A stretch of 64,000 nt of DNA from positions 2,500,501 to 2,564,500 of the forward strand of contig JAQFVV010000030.1 in assembly GCA_028023455.1 (NCBI GenBank), in the 5' to 3' direction. Numbering within the stretch: position 1 is the first letter of the stretch; every line of letters starts with the position of its first letter. Origin of the DNA: Epiperipatus broadwayi. Taxonomy: Eukaryota; Onychophora; Udeonychophora; Euonychophora; Peripatidae. This document shows positions 23,184-37,128 of this stretch, one piece after another. Under the pieces are notes generated by a model. The model had not been told where the DNA came from. It did no database searches and saw only the letters and a list, made by a program, of their open reading frames with translations. A program made the position numbers and the translations under genes.

Positions 23184-24134
23184 TATAATTTGAAGAATGA
23201 ACTCTGCTATTAATATATGCATGTACTATATAAAATTATTATATTGGTAATTACATAGTGGATATAAAAAAAAAGATTTTTTGGGGGGAAGAAATGAGAG
23301 GCAAGGTGATTTAGGTGTAGATCAATCAACAGAGGATGTGTTTTTTAAAGGAGAATGGATATGCAGGTTCTTGGTGGTCAGGGAACCCAACAACAAAGTA
23401 TTTAAATTGTTTAAAAGAAAAGAAAATATTACTTATTTAAAAACAGTAAGCAAATAGCATTAATTTTTTTTTTTATAAAAATAGAGCAATATGGATTCTG
23501 ACAAGGAAGAAAGATAAGAATACAGTGAACCACAAATATATATTAAGAAAAGCTATTTAATTAATATTATGTTTATTAATTATATGGCAGGAATTAGCAT
23601 TCATTTGCTAGTTGACTTAAGTTTGGGCGTAATAACTGTCATCCATGAGTGCATTTAGGCCTGTCCAAATGAGTGGGTGGATAGCTTAAATAAGCTTTAC
23701 TATGACACTTGTAAAATATTTAAAATAAAGAGAATGGTTTACAAAGATCACTGCGTCATGACTTATAGATAATGTGGGGCATACAAATAATAAAAAGAAC
23801 TTTTGGTGCTGACTACCATGATGTTAAAACGGAATTCTAGTCCGCTTTTGGACTGAGAGGCTTCATCATTTATGAGAATCCGCTTGTATTTATGACAGCG
23901 ATGTTTGGAGAGATTGGTAAGGATGCCATAGTCCGGCCTTGCTGATGTTATGTCATGCAGAGCCTCAACAATCTAATGTTATCCTGAGGCTGGTGCTACC
24001 AAGCCTCATTCTGGGACAAGTTATATGAAGGACATCGGGTGTCCAGATGATAAGCATGACAAAGTGAAAATATGAGGTTTTCAATGCCATCATGAGTAAG
24101 CAATGCCAGATACGGTTTAGGTCTGAAATGACCA
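23184..24134. other. Non-coding spacer
   Basis: AT-rich with a moderately G+C-richer block at 23820-24110. No protein match recognised on either strand, and no repeat structure seen. Confidence 0.45.
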
Positions 24135-25505
24135 ATCATCATCAACCATTATCAATCCACTGCAGGATGGTCTCTCCAAGTTTAATCCATCTTCTCCAAT
24201 CTTTAGCTTCTCTTCTTCACATCACCCCTGCACACTTTCTTATTTCATCCATCCATCTCACATGTGGTCTCTTTCTGGGTCTTTTACAATCTCTTGAAAT
24301 CCAGTTTAAAACTTCAATTGTCCATCTGTTATCATCTCTTCTAGCAATATGTCCAGCCCAACTCCATTTCAATCTTAATTTTTTCAATGAGGTCAGTAAC
24401 ACCTGTTTGTTCTCTTACCCATACATTGCGTTTTCGATCTCTTCTTGTTACTCCCAACATACTTCTCTCCATACTTCTTTGAGTAGTCTGAAGTCTCTGT
24501 ATTGCTCTTCTATTAAGTGTCCAAATCTCAGATCCATAAGTAAGAATTGGTAAAACACATTCGTTAAAAAACCTTCCTTTTCAAACACATAGGCATACTT
24601 CCTTTTAGTATCAAGTTATTTCTACCAAAAGCACTCCAACCAAGTTTAATTCTATGATTAATTTCCTCCTTATGTTTCCATCTGTATTAATAATCTGACC
24701 AAGGTATTTGTAACTTAACTTCTTCTAATTCATCGTAATCAATCTTTATTTTCATATTTTGAGCAAATCGATTAAACATTACTTTAGTCTTTTTAACATT
24801 TATCTTTAGTCCTACTTACATCTGATAACTCCTGCAACATTTCCTGCAGCTCTGAAACATTATTTGCAAAAACAATTACATCATATGCGAAATCCAAATG
24901 ACTTAAATAATCTCCATTTACTTTCACTCCTTTAGTTTCCCATTTTAATCCATAAAATACTTCTTGCAGCACTGCTGTAAAAAGTTTTGGAGATATGGAG
25001 TCACCTTGTCTTACATCTTTCTCAGGGTTGTCTTTCCCAGTTTCATTATGTAATCTAATTGTTGCTGTTGCATTTTTATAAATATTCTTTAAAATATGAC
25101 AGTATCCTGGATCTATACCTTGATAATCAAATGCTTTAATCACTGAAGAAATGTTTATAGAATCAAATGCCTTTTCATAATCTACAAATCCAAAACATAA
25201 TGACAACTCATATTCATTTGTCCTTTCTATAACTTCTCTCAATACCTGGATATGATCTACTGTACTAAAACTACTTTTAAATCCAGCGTATTCTCTTGGT
25301 TGGTGGAAATCCAATGTTCTCTGTAGACGAGTTGTAATTATCTTGATAAAAATTTTATATAAAACTGATAAAAGGCTGATAGGTCTGTAATTTTTAATAT
25401 CTTCTTTATCACCTTTTTTAAATATTAATATTATTACTGCATTCTTCCAATCATCTGATACATCTTTATCATTTAGACATTTGGTCCAATATATTAATCT
25501 AAAAC
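24135..25505 (-). mobile_element. RTE-clade LINE, copy A (5'-truncated)
   Basis: Minus-strand LINE fragment closely similar to 51001-52320. The 3' end is at about 24135 (GATGATGAT tail read on the minus strand) and the 5' truncation lies near 25505, within the reverse transcriptase. Recognised by the RTE signatures FSTVDHIQVLREVIE and FVDYEKAFDS in the RT and by RLKWSWAGHIARRDDNRW, typical of the RTE C-terminus. Frameshifts and stops break it into two ORFs. Confidence 0.9.
24217..25314 (-). pseudogene. RTE reverse transcriptase remnant, copy A
   Basis: The ORF at 24793-25314 covers RT motifs up to the catalytic box; the ORF at 24217-24402 is the C-terminal region after several frame breaks. 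The catalytic FADD found in copy C is LDFAYDVIVFA here, with the first catalytic Asp changed to Tyr, so this RT is inactive even apart from truncation. It keeps the SINISSVIKAFD segment that copy C has lost. Confidence 0.85.
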
Positions 25506-27195
25506 CCCAACTAAAGTAAGAATAGTATCTTGCATAATGCCATGATGAAATAACTCATTGAGCAAGGTACAATATGACCTTGGCAAATTAGAATGTCAAA
25601 ACAAAAGGTGGGAAAATATTCCTTATATTTAACAAGCCCAAGTATACTCGAATGACAAATATATTATAAAAACAATTTATAACGCTCAACAGCGCAATGA
25701 GCAAATGAATAATTATTAAAATGAATTGATCATCAAAATTTATTTAAAGAACAAAATGTATTTAATATCAATAGTGTTAAACAGAGAGAAAACATGTTTT
25801 ATTATATCCCATAATAAGACGGTTTAAGAGTCTGCCATTACACATTTTAGTAATCAAGTGAACTTTCATTTAGTAAGAAATCTTACATTTAAGCATTCAT
25901 AATATCAGGATGGTGGCTAAAATGATGCAAGTTCGCTAGATTGAGTCATTAGCATATCAAAAGCAACTCAAGAATATAGTTAAAATATAAGATTAAAATA
26001 AGTTTGCCACATGAAAATATAAAATGTAATTAGAGAGTGAAATTTACAAGGTAATAATAGATTAATAATTAATAATTCTGTGGTAGTGTTTTACACAAAA
26101 GGATTAAGAAATTTACAGACAATCGTTCAAACTTAGCATAAATATGATAACTGGGTTTATAGTCAGTTATCCTGTCTACAGAAAGTTACATGATGATTAT
26201 AAGCAAATTTTATAATAAAGTGAGTAGTAAGAGTTCATTTAGCGGCAAAAGGGATTACCTTCCAGATAACATAGCAGCCATTTGGATTAGACATGGAAAG
26301 CTCAGTCAGCAATGTAGAATATGAATAAATAATGGCAAACATCTTTCAAGTGTTCTTCACAGTTTAAGTAAGGCAGTTTTCAACGGCGATGCCATGGCAG
26401 GAAGGCAGCATGAGAACGATCTGAAAGTCAGGAGAAGCGAACTTCCCTCTACTCAGCGGTCATTTTCTCGTACCAGCTAGGTCAAAAGACAGGTGAAGAG
26501 TGTTGTGTGCTCACTTAGCATGAGACTAGAACCCTTTCTCTCCCTATGCTTGAAATTTGCCAATATTTGGAAAATACCAAACCTTCCAGAAAGTTCTTTA
26601 CTTATGGTGACCGGGTACGCTTGCATTTCTAGCTTGATTTTAGCTATTATGTTTCAATTTTCTTATTGTCAAAAGAAGTAATCAGATAAGTTCCAGAGAG
26701 CATTATTTAAATCTATTTTGAGTTGGAAATAAACTTAAGATATGATTTCATTAATTTGAAAATTGTTTAAATAGTTAAATGAGAATGACATTTTAACATT
26801 AACTAATATCTCGTATGGGAACAATTACTTTCCAGAACTTTCTCTAATATTGCTTTAACTTTACATTAATCACAAACGAATAATTTATAGAATTTCCTAT
26901 ATATTCCTTTATAAACAATATTAATTTCTGTATCTGTAATACATATACGCATATACACGATTATTTGTAATGAAGAGAATTTACAATTTTAGAAATAAAT
27001 CATTAATAATAATGAAAATGGTTACACATAATCGTTTTTACTAAATGGTGGAAGTAATGAATGTATATATATGTGCTTAACATTTCTGGATGACCAAATA
27101 AATATAAAACGCTCAAACCCTATTTTTAAGGTTTCTTATGTCATCCTGGCAATGAAGCAAAATATGTACCACAGATTTTACCATTTCAATATATG
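25506..27195. other. Non-coding stretch between RTE copy A and repeat copy 2
   Basis: AT-rich, with a G+C-richer block at about 26230-26500 that does not read as a known protein in any frame I tried. No repeat partner seen elsewhere in the window. Confidence 0.45.
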
Positions 27196-29993
27196 TGAAT
27201 AGTTTGATAGTTATATTTAAGGATAAAAGTTTTAAAGCACATATAAATAGTTGTCTAGACATAAACTCCATATTATTTTTTTAAGTCTACTCATTAGCTT
27301 TCTATATTTAATGTATATCTAACAAATTATAATATTCTTTCTTAATAATGCTTTGATTTTAATACTTTGTCATTACTAATTTATTCTATAACTTAAATAC
27401 TAATATTAATAATCTGTAGCTTTCAAATAGTTTAGATTATTTTTGATAAGCAGATTTTTACAGATATGAGTATAGATATGCATGTGTGTGCACTAGCATT
27501 AAAATTTTAAACATTTACAGATATATTAACCAAGAGTTTTATTTAAATAATTTTGTATTTTCTGTGTAAAAAGTTTTTTTTAATTTATATATATATTATT
27601 TAAGTTCAGTTTTTCTCTTTTATTTGAAAGGCTTAATTAAGAAGGGTTTCACTCTAAGGTCAAAGTTAAGAGAGAAATGGGTCAATGTGACTTTCATGTG
27701 TGCAATTTGGGGTGGGGGGGGAGTGAGAACAAAGACTCGTTAATAAGCTATTAAAAATACAGTGACATCAGATCTTTGGACCTTAGCTGCACTGATAAAA
27801 TATGATTTATGGATAACTGGATGTTTCAGTAACAATGTGTGTAATATCATCAAAAGACCAGCACATATATATTGGTCTGAAAAATAAGACATTTTAGGAT
27901 AGCAGAGAAGCTAGTCAGCAACTTTTAGCAGCAGAGCAGAATAAGTCTTATTACCTTCTTAGAAACACACATTATTATTTTTATAGTTGAAGGTTTCTAT
28001 AGCCATGGAGGAGTGAAAAGAATTATATCTAAGCACATCCAGAAGAGTTAAAATCTAAATTGAAATAACAGATATCATGTTATGGCTGATCTCCAAGTTT
28101 ATTGTTTTACCTATGCAGTTGCTGAATTCAAATTAAAGCACAAAGCAAAGATGCTGAAATTTTTAATTAAAAACAGAAATATCCATTTGTTTATATAAAT
28201 AATCATGTCCAGTACCATCCTAGTGTTAAAATGGTCCCTAATGAAAACAATTTATTTCACATCATCATCATCACAGTAAAGCGGAAAAAAAATAGAACTG
28301 TTCCAGTAAACCATGTTGAACTTTGGCATGTAACTGAGTTCAAATTCTTAACCTTAAACAAGCTGACTTCAAAATGAAATTCATTGGACTCCTTGAAACT
28401 GTCTACATTGAAGATAAAAGAAGGGTAATATCAATTTTAATTTTGTTTTTTCAATTCTCTTTTAAATAAATCTGTTTATATCTCTAAGTGTTAAAAATAC
28501 AATCATTTATTAGAAAAGGTTTTTCAATAATGATGAATATTGACTTTATCAATATATGATGTATTGTTCAATATTTTTCTTATGTATTAATTCAGGTATC
28601 ATGAAAATATGTTATTCATATTATATATAAGAAGTTAAATACAAATTTTGTTAATAATGGGGAGTAACACACATCTAGCAACATATATATATACTTACAT
28701 GAATACTGTTGAGCATAAATGTGCAAACTGATATGGGTAGAAATTTGATATCATGAGAGAGAGATTTTAAAGTAGTTAATGACCCCAGATTAATGGAAGC
28801 TGAGATAAATAATTTGAAACAGATATTCTTATCTTTATAATTTAACTGACTTTTCTCTACTTATTTTTGGATTATTATTTTTAAAATTATAAATATTAAT
28901 GTAGGTGTATCGGGGTGTTTATTTTAAAATTAAAATGTTTCTATGATATAAGATTTCTATTCACCCATTAGGGATATGAACATACACATATCACACTACA
29001 TAATATTAAGGTTGAGTTTATGCTTCATTAAGGGGAGGAGGGAATACTTTTTGGTTATTAATATTATTTTGTAACTAATTTTATTATTAATTATGTAAAT
29101 TTTCTATTTGTATTATTGATGATTAACCAGTAATAAAATTTAATTTGTTGTTATTAAAAGTTTATACATTTCTTAGAGTTAGTCATTGTCTTATGAAGTT
29201 AGTTTAGTCATCATCATCATCATTGATGGATGTCAATCATAAACAATTTAAATATAACAATATTTTAGTAAATAATTATATATTGAGAAAAGATAAGATT
29301 TTTGTTGTGAGTTAAGCATAAAGCTGTGGCTGGAAGCATCATTATCATCATCTTATTAATCAACAGTCTGAATAAATGTGTTTAATGGCCATATATAATG
29401 TTTCTCATTGTGTTTGTTTATTATTTGTGAGCCATCATAAGAGATATGATTACCATTCCAAAGCATCTGAAAGTCTATAGTATTAAGTCTGAGCTAGTAA
29501 CACTTATGAGAATATTAAATATGAATTTATGATGTTAAACTCTTATACCATAATTTGTCTGAGAATTTATTTGCACTACTAGTGAATAATAAGGATGTTT
29601 TGCCCTTAATACAAGTACAAATGATATCGGAAAATCCTACACATTGTTATAAATAATGTACCAGTTGAAGTTCAAACTCAGTAAAAGTATAAGTAGATAT
29701 CTAATTTAACTTTACCTAGCTTTGGATAGCCTAATGGCACCCAGATTTATAGACATATGTGAGAAAGCAATGAATAAAGAGTAAAATGGTTAGTTGCAGA
29801 GTGGTTTGTCCTATTTGGGAATAAGCTGCTTACATTGGTTATTGGTAATAGATCTAAAACACTTGATCTGGTGCTAATGATTGCCGCAATGAGGAGTAGT
29901 AAGGAAGTGGATTTTGTCTAGATTGATTTCATATTCCATTATAGACATGGCATATATAGATTCTTTACATTTTTGGTCGTAATGTTATAAATG
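27196..29993. repeat. 2.8-kb dispersed repeat, copy 2 (partner at 18979-21823)
   Basis: Direct partner of 18979-21823, offset about 8.1-8.2 kb. It ends with the same GGAAGTGGATTTTGTCTAG stretch and then carries a ~35-bp extra segment (about 29930-29960) before the shared TCTTTACATTTTTGG. A G-run (27714-27721) and ATC microsatellites vary between copies. No protein-coding signal. Confidence 0.9.
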
Positions 29994-32170
29994 GCTGCTC
30001 AATGTGGAGCATAGATACTAGATTATTTAATTGATACTAGATTATTTAATTTTTTCATTGTAGATGATTTCCATTCCGTTACAATGTATAGGGTAGTATG
30101 TAATATAAGGGAATTTGAATCGTCTTTCAATCTCTTTTCAGTCATCCATTCTCTCATATTACATCTAGACTCCAGATATATAAAATATACTTCTATTTTA
30201 AAATGTATAGGATAGGTATTATGAATAATAGATATGGATGTTTTGAAATGCAAAATGTAATTTATATTTTAAAAATATTTTAGCAAATAAATGTTAAACA
30301 TAATAGGTTTATATTCTTCGGTATTGCTAAATGATGGATCAAAATGTCATTATATTAGATTATAATTGTTTGCTTCCCTTTTCAGATTATGTAGAAAAAT
30401 TATGACATAAGTTTATATATTTATAAGAAACAAAATATTTTTATACATTTTTTTTACCATTTTTACTTTTCAAACATAGATTATTTTTTTTTGTTGGTTT
30501 GTTTTGCCTCATTATAATTTCTATTTATTGAGAAAAATTAAAATATAATGATTTGGATGAAAGAAATTTGAGTCTGTTAAATGACATCAAAATGAGGTTT
30601 TTTGTGAACAATAGAATATTAATGACATCACATATACTCTTAAAAAATGGGAGATTGGTTAAAACTTGTTCTGTACAATTTAATGATAATATGATATAAA
30701 AGCATACATTGCTTTACTATTCATTTGGTTTTTTTCTTATATTAGCATTAAATTGTTATTAATTTGATTTGCATTCATAAGTTTATTATTGAAACCTTTT
30801 ATTTTTTATGAATAGTATGCCATAAATTTTTATTTTGAGTCATTATCATCTGGTTCAATGTTTTGCTAATCATAGTTGTCATGTATAATTGCGCAAGTTC
30901 TTCACAGGGATGATTATTTTAAGGGACAGTATCTTGATTATAAGCCTCATAATGATAGTGCTTTTTTCATTTATTCTGTAGTGCTTCTATCTTATAGATT
31001 GATTACAAATTTATTCATGATATTTAATGGAACTTCTTGTATTATTTACTTGGTAACAAAGGCAAAAAAAATGTGATTCCATTAATATGTTAAAATGTAT
31101 AAGAAGTTAAAAAGAAATTTATTTTTAAAATATATACTATATAAATATTGTGATACACAAGAATAATTTTAAGATGTTTATATTCTAAAAAGTTTTATTA
31201 CCGTACTTCAAATAAGATATTAAAATTGAATACCTTATAAAGCAATCATTAAAATTTCTAACATATTGATGTCTATAATAACCTTTCGTATATAGTAGCA
31301 AAATTTTGAATTTGCCATGGTAAAATATTAAAAGTACGCATTTTTGTTTCAAGCACACTGTTAGAAATTTATAAAACTTAATACATTGCAAACATATGAT
31401 ATTTTATATGTATATGAATGATTTTGTAATAGAAATTAATTAATAGTATTTAAATTGTGTATATTTAAAAATGATTTTAAAAATAATATAGCTTTAGTCT
31501 ATGTATGTGCGTGCTTGTTTATTCTTAGCTATTTTAAATTTAGAAATAGATTTATTTAATGTTTTAAATCATAAATATTGTGAAACTTCAAATATTTTAT
31601 TTATAAAAGAACACAATAACATCTAAAAAGACATTCTAACATGAAAATTGGTGGTTGTATGGAACTTTAAACAATGGAAATCTGCCTCGAGGCCAAAGAA
31701 GCATATAGAAATAGCCATTTCAAAAGTGAAGGGCTAAAAAGTCAAAGAAACATTTCCCCTAAAAGGCAATAGGTTTTTAAATTGCCTTAAATTATTAACA
31801 TCTTATCTTGGAGCATTATTTTAAAGACAAGAATGTTATAAATTTGTAGGAATGCAGAATGCTAATAAATTTTGTCAAAATGCATAAAGGAAATGTTGGT
31901 AAACTTTATCTACATAATCTAAATATTGTAAAAAGAATAAAATAAAACTCACAAAGGATAAACAACTTATTGTGTACACATCTGTGTTAATGATTTTTTC
32001 TTAGAAAAAAATTGCATCATCTGGGAATTCTTCAAAAAAGCATTGACTGAATTACTTAAAAAAAACTTACAGACCTTTAATTAAGGAACTTCAAATTTTA
32101 TACATAATTTCTTTTTCTTTTTGTCAATTGTTTTGTTATTAATATATAAACTTTCAAAATTATTATATTT
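29994..32170. other. AT-rich non-coding stretch
   Basis: No gene or repeat family recognised. A short direct repeat (GATACTAGATTATTTAATT, 30015-30050) follows the duplication boundary. The ORF at 30876-31076 has an acceptor-like TTCTTCACAG inside it but no family resemblance, and I do not support it as a gene. Confidence 0.45.
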
Positions 32171-33810
32171 TCAACCATTATCACTCAATTGCAGAATGGT
32201 CTCAAGTTCTAATCATCTCTGATCTCTAGTCTCTTGTTCACATCCCAGTACACTTCCTCATTTCATCCATCTATCTCACAAATTGTCTCTAAGTCTATTA
32301 TAATCTCTTGGAATCCAGTTTAAGATTTCAACTGTCCATCTATTGTCTTTTAGCGATATGTCCAACCTGACTCCAATCTAATTCTTTCAATAATGTTAGT
32401 AACACCTATTTGTTCTCTCACCCATGTATTTTGTTTTTGATCTTGTTATTTCTATCATGCATCTCCGTATTTTGTTCAATGAGCCGATGTCTATTGTTCT
32501 ATTAAGTGCAAAGTCTCAGATTCATAAGTAAGAACTGGTAAAACATTTATTAAAAACCTTATCAAACTCAGACATATTTCCTTTTAAATTATTTCTACAA
32601 AAAGCATTCCAACCCAGTTTATTTCAATGATTAATTTCATTCATTATGTTTTCATCTATAGTAATAATCTAAGATATTTGTAGTTAACTTCTAACTTATC
32701 ATTATCAAATTTTATTTTCTTCTAAGAAAATAGATTGAACATTACTTTTAACATTTACTTTTAGACCTATTTTCATAGTTCTAAAACATTATTTGCAAAA
32801 ACAATTATATCATCTGCAAAATATAGATGATTTAAATAATCTCCAGTTACTTTTACTCTCTTAGTTTCCCATTTTAATCTGCAAATACTTTTTACAAAAC
32901 TAAAAAGTTTGGAGAAATGAAAAATACCCTGTGGTACATCTTTTTTATTGTTAATCTTCTTAGCGTCATTATATAATCTAATTGTTGTTATTGTATTTTT
33001 TATAAATATTTTTCAGAATATGACTATATCATGGATCTGTATCTTGATGACCCAGTGCTTTATTCACTGAAAAAATGTTAATAAAATCAAATGCCTTTTC
33101 ATAATCTACAAATTCAAAGCATAATGGCAACTCATATTCATTGGTCCTTCTTATAATTTCTCTCAATATTTGAATATGATCCACTATACTAAAATTATTT
33201 TATTAAATCCAGCTTTTTTTGATTGATTAAAATCCACTTTGTTATAGACGAGTTATATATAATTCTCTTGGTGAAAGTTTTGTATAGAACTGATAAAAAG
33301 ACTCATAGATCTGTAATTTCTATTGTCCTTATCACCTTTTTAAATAATATTAATGTTGCATTCTTCCAATCACATACATCTTTATTATTTAGACATTTGT
33401 TATATAACTTTGCCAAAAAAATTTTTATTTCTTCATCTGCTTCTTTCAAGGTATTAGCTATAATTCTATTATTACTTGAAGATTTTTTTTCTTAATAGAT
33501 TTGATTGTATTTTCACTTCTTTATTTAAAATTCTGAGCATAGTAATTGTAGGAGATACTTCTTTGATTTTTATTGCTATATAATTCTTGATAGATCTCTT
33601 CTACATATTTCGTGGTATTTTTTTAATAATTCCATCTTTTTTTTCTTATGCTGCAATAAGCTTTCTTTCAATACCAAGATGTTTTCAGACTTTTATACTC
33701 AAATAGCTTTCCTTACTAATTCATAGTTATATTTTATTGTATCAAAATTTTAGATATTCAGTCCTTAATGCATCATTTTTATACACTTCTATATTCTTTT
33801 TTTTCATATA
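32171..33810 (-). mobile_element. RTE-clade LINE, copy B (old, degenerate)
   Basis: Minus-strand copy of the same LINE as 51001-53745, aligning from the 3' region (CTCATTTCATCCATC at 32258 on plus) through the RT (CTTTTCATAATCTACAAA near 33095) into the endonuclease-RT linker near 33800. It is far more diverged than copies A and C: many frameshifts, a shortened 3' end and no surviving long ORF. No intact catalytic box is readable. Confidence 0.8.
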
Positions 33811-35932
33811 AATGTTTATAAGGAAATAATTTTAGTAAAAACAGGTGCTTTATAAGTTAGAATTGATATTTATATTTAATATATGAAATTTTTATTAGTG
33901 TGAATGTTTGGGTTAAAGTTCTTTTTAAATTTCTTTAGGTACTGTAATGGTCAGACAATATAGTTGCTCTAACCACACTCAAAGATATAGCTAAGGGGTT
34001 TTGAACCCTATCCACATCTCCAAATCATATCTAAGCAACCCATTCCCTTGACCCCTCTAGAATTAAATTTTACTCCTTATATCGCAGTGATCAGGTAGAA
34101 GTGAGACAAAGAATCTTAGCTAGAGGTGGTAGTCAGGATTCCACATCAACTATAAAGATGGACAACCATGTGTAGCAGTAAGAATTGTCCATCCACGTAA
34201 CAAAATCTAGAACACAGGCAAAATACACTAAAGCTGATCGAATACGGATACTGGGATCCAGAATCCGACCAACATTCAATCCTTTTACCTCTGCTCAATG
34301 ATCTAATACCCTATGGATGACATTTCTCAACATACACAGACACTCAATTCACCCTCGGTCCAGAAGTCACCCCTGGTAGAACAAGACTCATAATTTAACT
34401 AATTTATCACTGAATTGGTCAGACATATACACATATGGCTAAGTAATTAATTATAGAACTTAACAGACTGATCTACATATATATGAAATGGTGTGTGTGC
34501 AATTAAATATAGAGTTGGTTAATTGAACTCACGGACAATAAAATTATGAAAACAAATTAGAATTTTAAATATTAATTTAATAAAACAATAACAAATAATA
34601 AATCAAAACATACAAAATTATATGATGGGAACGTGAGATATAACACTCGCAGGCGTTAGATAACTAATGAGATTAATGTTACATATCTCATTATGAGCAT
34701 TTAATAAAGTGTAGTGCGGTATTGGAGTTTATGCCTAATTTAATTAATATGCCAAATTTCTAGCTCTTTTGTAGTCTGCTAGATCATACGGAACTTTATA
34801 GCCAAAGTTATATAACTAACTTAATAGTGCTCCTGTGGCGTCTATCTATACAAAGTTACGTCAAGCATATAATTAAGCTTAGAGATACGCAGGTTAGTGT
34901 GTTAACCTAGATTAGGATATACTCTAATGCTAGACAAGCATTTAATATAAAAAGGAGAGAAAACTGGCTTATGATAGATTTACCTATATCCTCTATGGCA
35001 CATATTAAAACATTAATTAAGCAAAAAGGTGCGAATGGGTTATTATTCACGGGCTTCAGTCTCAAAGACTCGATTTGCCCTAAAACCGCTCAACTTGCTA
35101 CGAATATGAACATTAGCAGCTCAGGTAGTTGGATAAGCATTATGAATAATCTAGGTCCTTGTGCCCTAGTTCTAAAAGTGTGCTTGAACCCGAACTAAAG
35201 TGGATGAGTGTGGCCTCCACCAGCACGTCATCAAGAATCATGCAGCAAGCAGATAAGTGTACATTGCATACTTTGTAAGGACACATCCGCAACTTAAACA
35301 TATATAACGCAAAGGCGTAAAATTATATTATCTTGCCTTAAAATTAGATAGCGTCTATTTGCATATCTATACAATCCAGTTCTTAAATTTAGTATTTCAA
35401 ATATACTATTTAGGGACTAAATTAATTAGTAACCTAGTTTAATATTATCATCTGCATCTCAACATATATGGCTAAGGAGGAGGAAAGCATATTTGTGGGG
35501 TGATTACGAATAAAACATTAAAATATGCTTCGAGAATATCTCTATGACTAGTTCCTATGACGTACGAGTTACATATATAAATAGTTATAATTCATAACTA
35601 GAATTAAGCAAACTACATAAAATAACTAGATAACTGATTATTGTAATATTACTACCCAAACCTTAATCAGTAAAATAATAATATCTCGAAAGAGCGAGTG
35701 AGAATGAAAAATAATAATTCAATTATTTAATATTAAATTATAGCGAAGATTTGAAATTATCTCCGCAGATCGATAAGCTAAAATTATATTTATAAATACT
35801 GCAGTTTCGAGTCATTTGGCATATTAAATACATATATTAAAATGATAAAATCATAGAATAAAACGAATAGATTTAGAAATAGGCATAAACAGACTGCAGG
35901 AAATTATACATTTAAACTAGATTATTAAAGTT

Positions 35933-35995
35933 TTTCATTTTAAAAGAGAATTTGAGTTTTACATTTTAAAAGAGAATTCAAGTTTTACAGTCAGG
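35933..35995. repeat. Tandem repeat, two units of 31 bp
   Basis: CATTTTAAAAGAGAATT followed by an AGTTTTA tail occurs twice in succession. Confidence 0.7.
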
Positions 35996-36469
35996 CAAGA
36001 TTTAGCATTTAACAATCTTCTTTGTAGATTTTAGTAAAAGTGTTTGGGAAATGCAGATTCAATAAATAGCTAGCTTTTAAAAGAAAGAAACGGAAGTCAC
36101 AGTTTATAAACAGAGCTCTGAGAGAAAATTTACCATTTAGTTGTTTCCATTGCAGTTAGTTTTGAAGCACTTGGGTGGATGTTAAGATGACACTTTTGAC
36201 AATGATTTAAAGTTAATAGAGATTTTCCATGGGCTACTTTTGCTGGTTATGGCATTAGGTTTCATCGGACCAAAGTACTCCATTCTCTGGCTATGGGCCG
36301 AGAAGTGATCTGTCGCCGTCCTACTCGTTCATTTTGAAGGTAAAACGGGTGTGGGTTCTGCTTAATCACTTAATATATATATATGATCTTCCTTGGTAAC
36401 AAAACTTTTAAGTATTTATACTTTTTAAACTCTGGCCACCTGTTAATTTTTATGAGCTTGAATGTAGCT

Positions 36470-36570
36470 GAAAAGTCCATTTATTTATTTTAGCAAAACA
36501 TTTTTAATATTTACAACCGGTAGAAAAACCCATTTATTTATTTTAGAAACACATTTTTAATTCTAACAAG
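36470..36570. repeat. Tandem repeat, two units
   Basis: CCATTTATTTATTTTAG and ACATTTTTAAT occur twice in the same order, about 56 bp apart. Confidence 0.6.
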
Positions 36571-36789
36571 TAATTTAGATTTTGTTTTCCTGCCTATTTT
36601 GTTATTAACATTTTATATTTACAAATCAAGTCCACGCTATCTTAGGATCAATGCGTGACCTACTTTAAAATCTGTTTACAAGATCAAATGTTATTTTGAC
36701 AAAGTTACTTTCATAACGTTCAGAATAACAGGAAATATACGTATGCGATTTCGATAATAAAGCAATAAAGTTGTCTAAATAATTTAACT

Positions 36790-36960
36790 AAAATATATCT
36801 TAAACTAGAAATATTTATAAAATGTATTTCTTGAACTAGAAATATTTATAAATTGAATATACATATCTGTAACGTATACCATTAACATAATAATTTAGAC
36901 TAAAATATTTCCTAAATTAGAAATATTTATAAAATGAATACATATCTGTAATCTATACAT
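36790..36960. repeat. AT-rich tandem repeat
   Basis: GAAATATTTATAAA occurs three times (about 36807, 36838, 36920), with TACATATCTGTAA twice downstream. Low-complexity minisatellite. Confidence 0.6.
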
Positions 36961-37128
36961 ATATTATTAAACTACAGACATATCATTCGCATATATATAC
37001 ATGATTCTGCACATATAGTAATTTAACGTTATTTAAATGGGTACTCTGAGAGGGTTTAAACCTGGCATATGGATAGATATGTGGGTAAAATAAGTGAAAT
37101 GGGCGGATGGATGAAACTGACCGTTTCA

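Larger units (their letters stand above)
33945..37128. mobile_element. Possible solo LTR or unclassified element
   Basis: Begins TGTAATGGTCAG and ends CTGACCGTTTCA, so the edges are TG...CA and form an imperfect inverted repeat (9 of 12). The start resembles other LTR edges here (TGTAATACAACC at 5327, TGTAATGAGTCC at 41114). No target-site duplication is evident. Inside are short tandem repeats (35933-35995, 36470-36570, 36790-36960) and one 75-codon ORF (34971-35198) that I do not recognise. Length about 3.2 kb would be long for an LTR, though the LTRs at 41114-49806 are also long. Confidence 0.3.
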
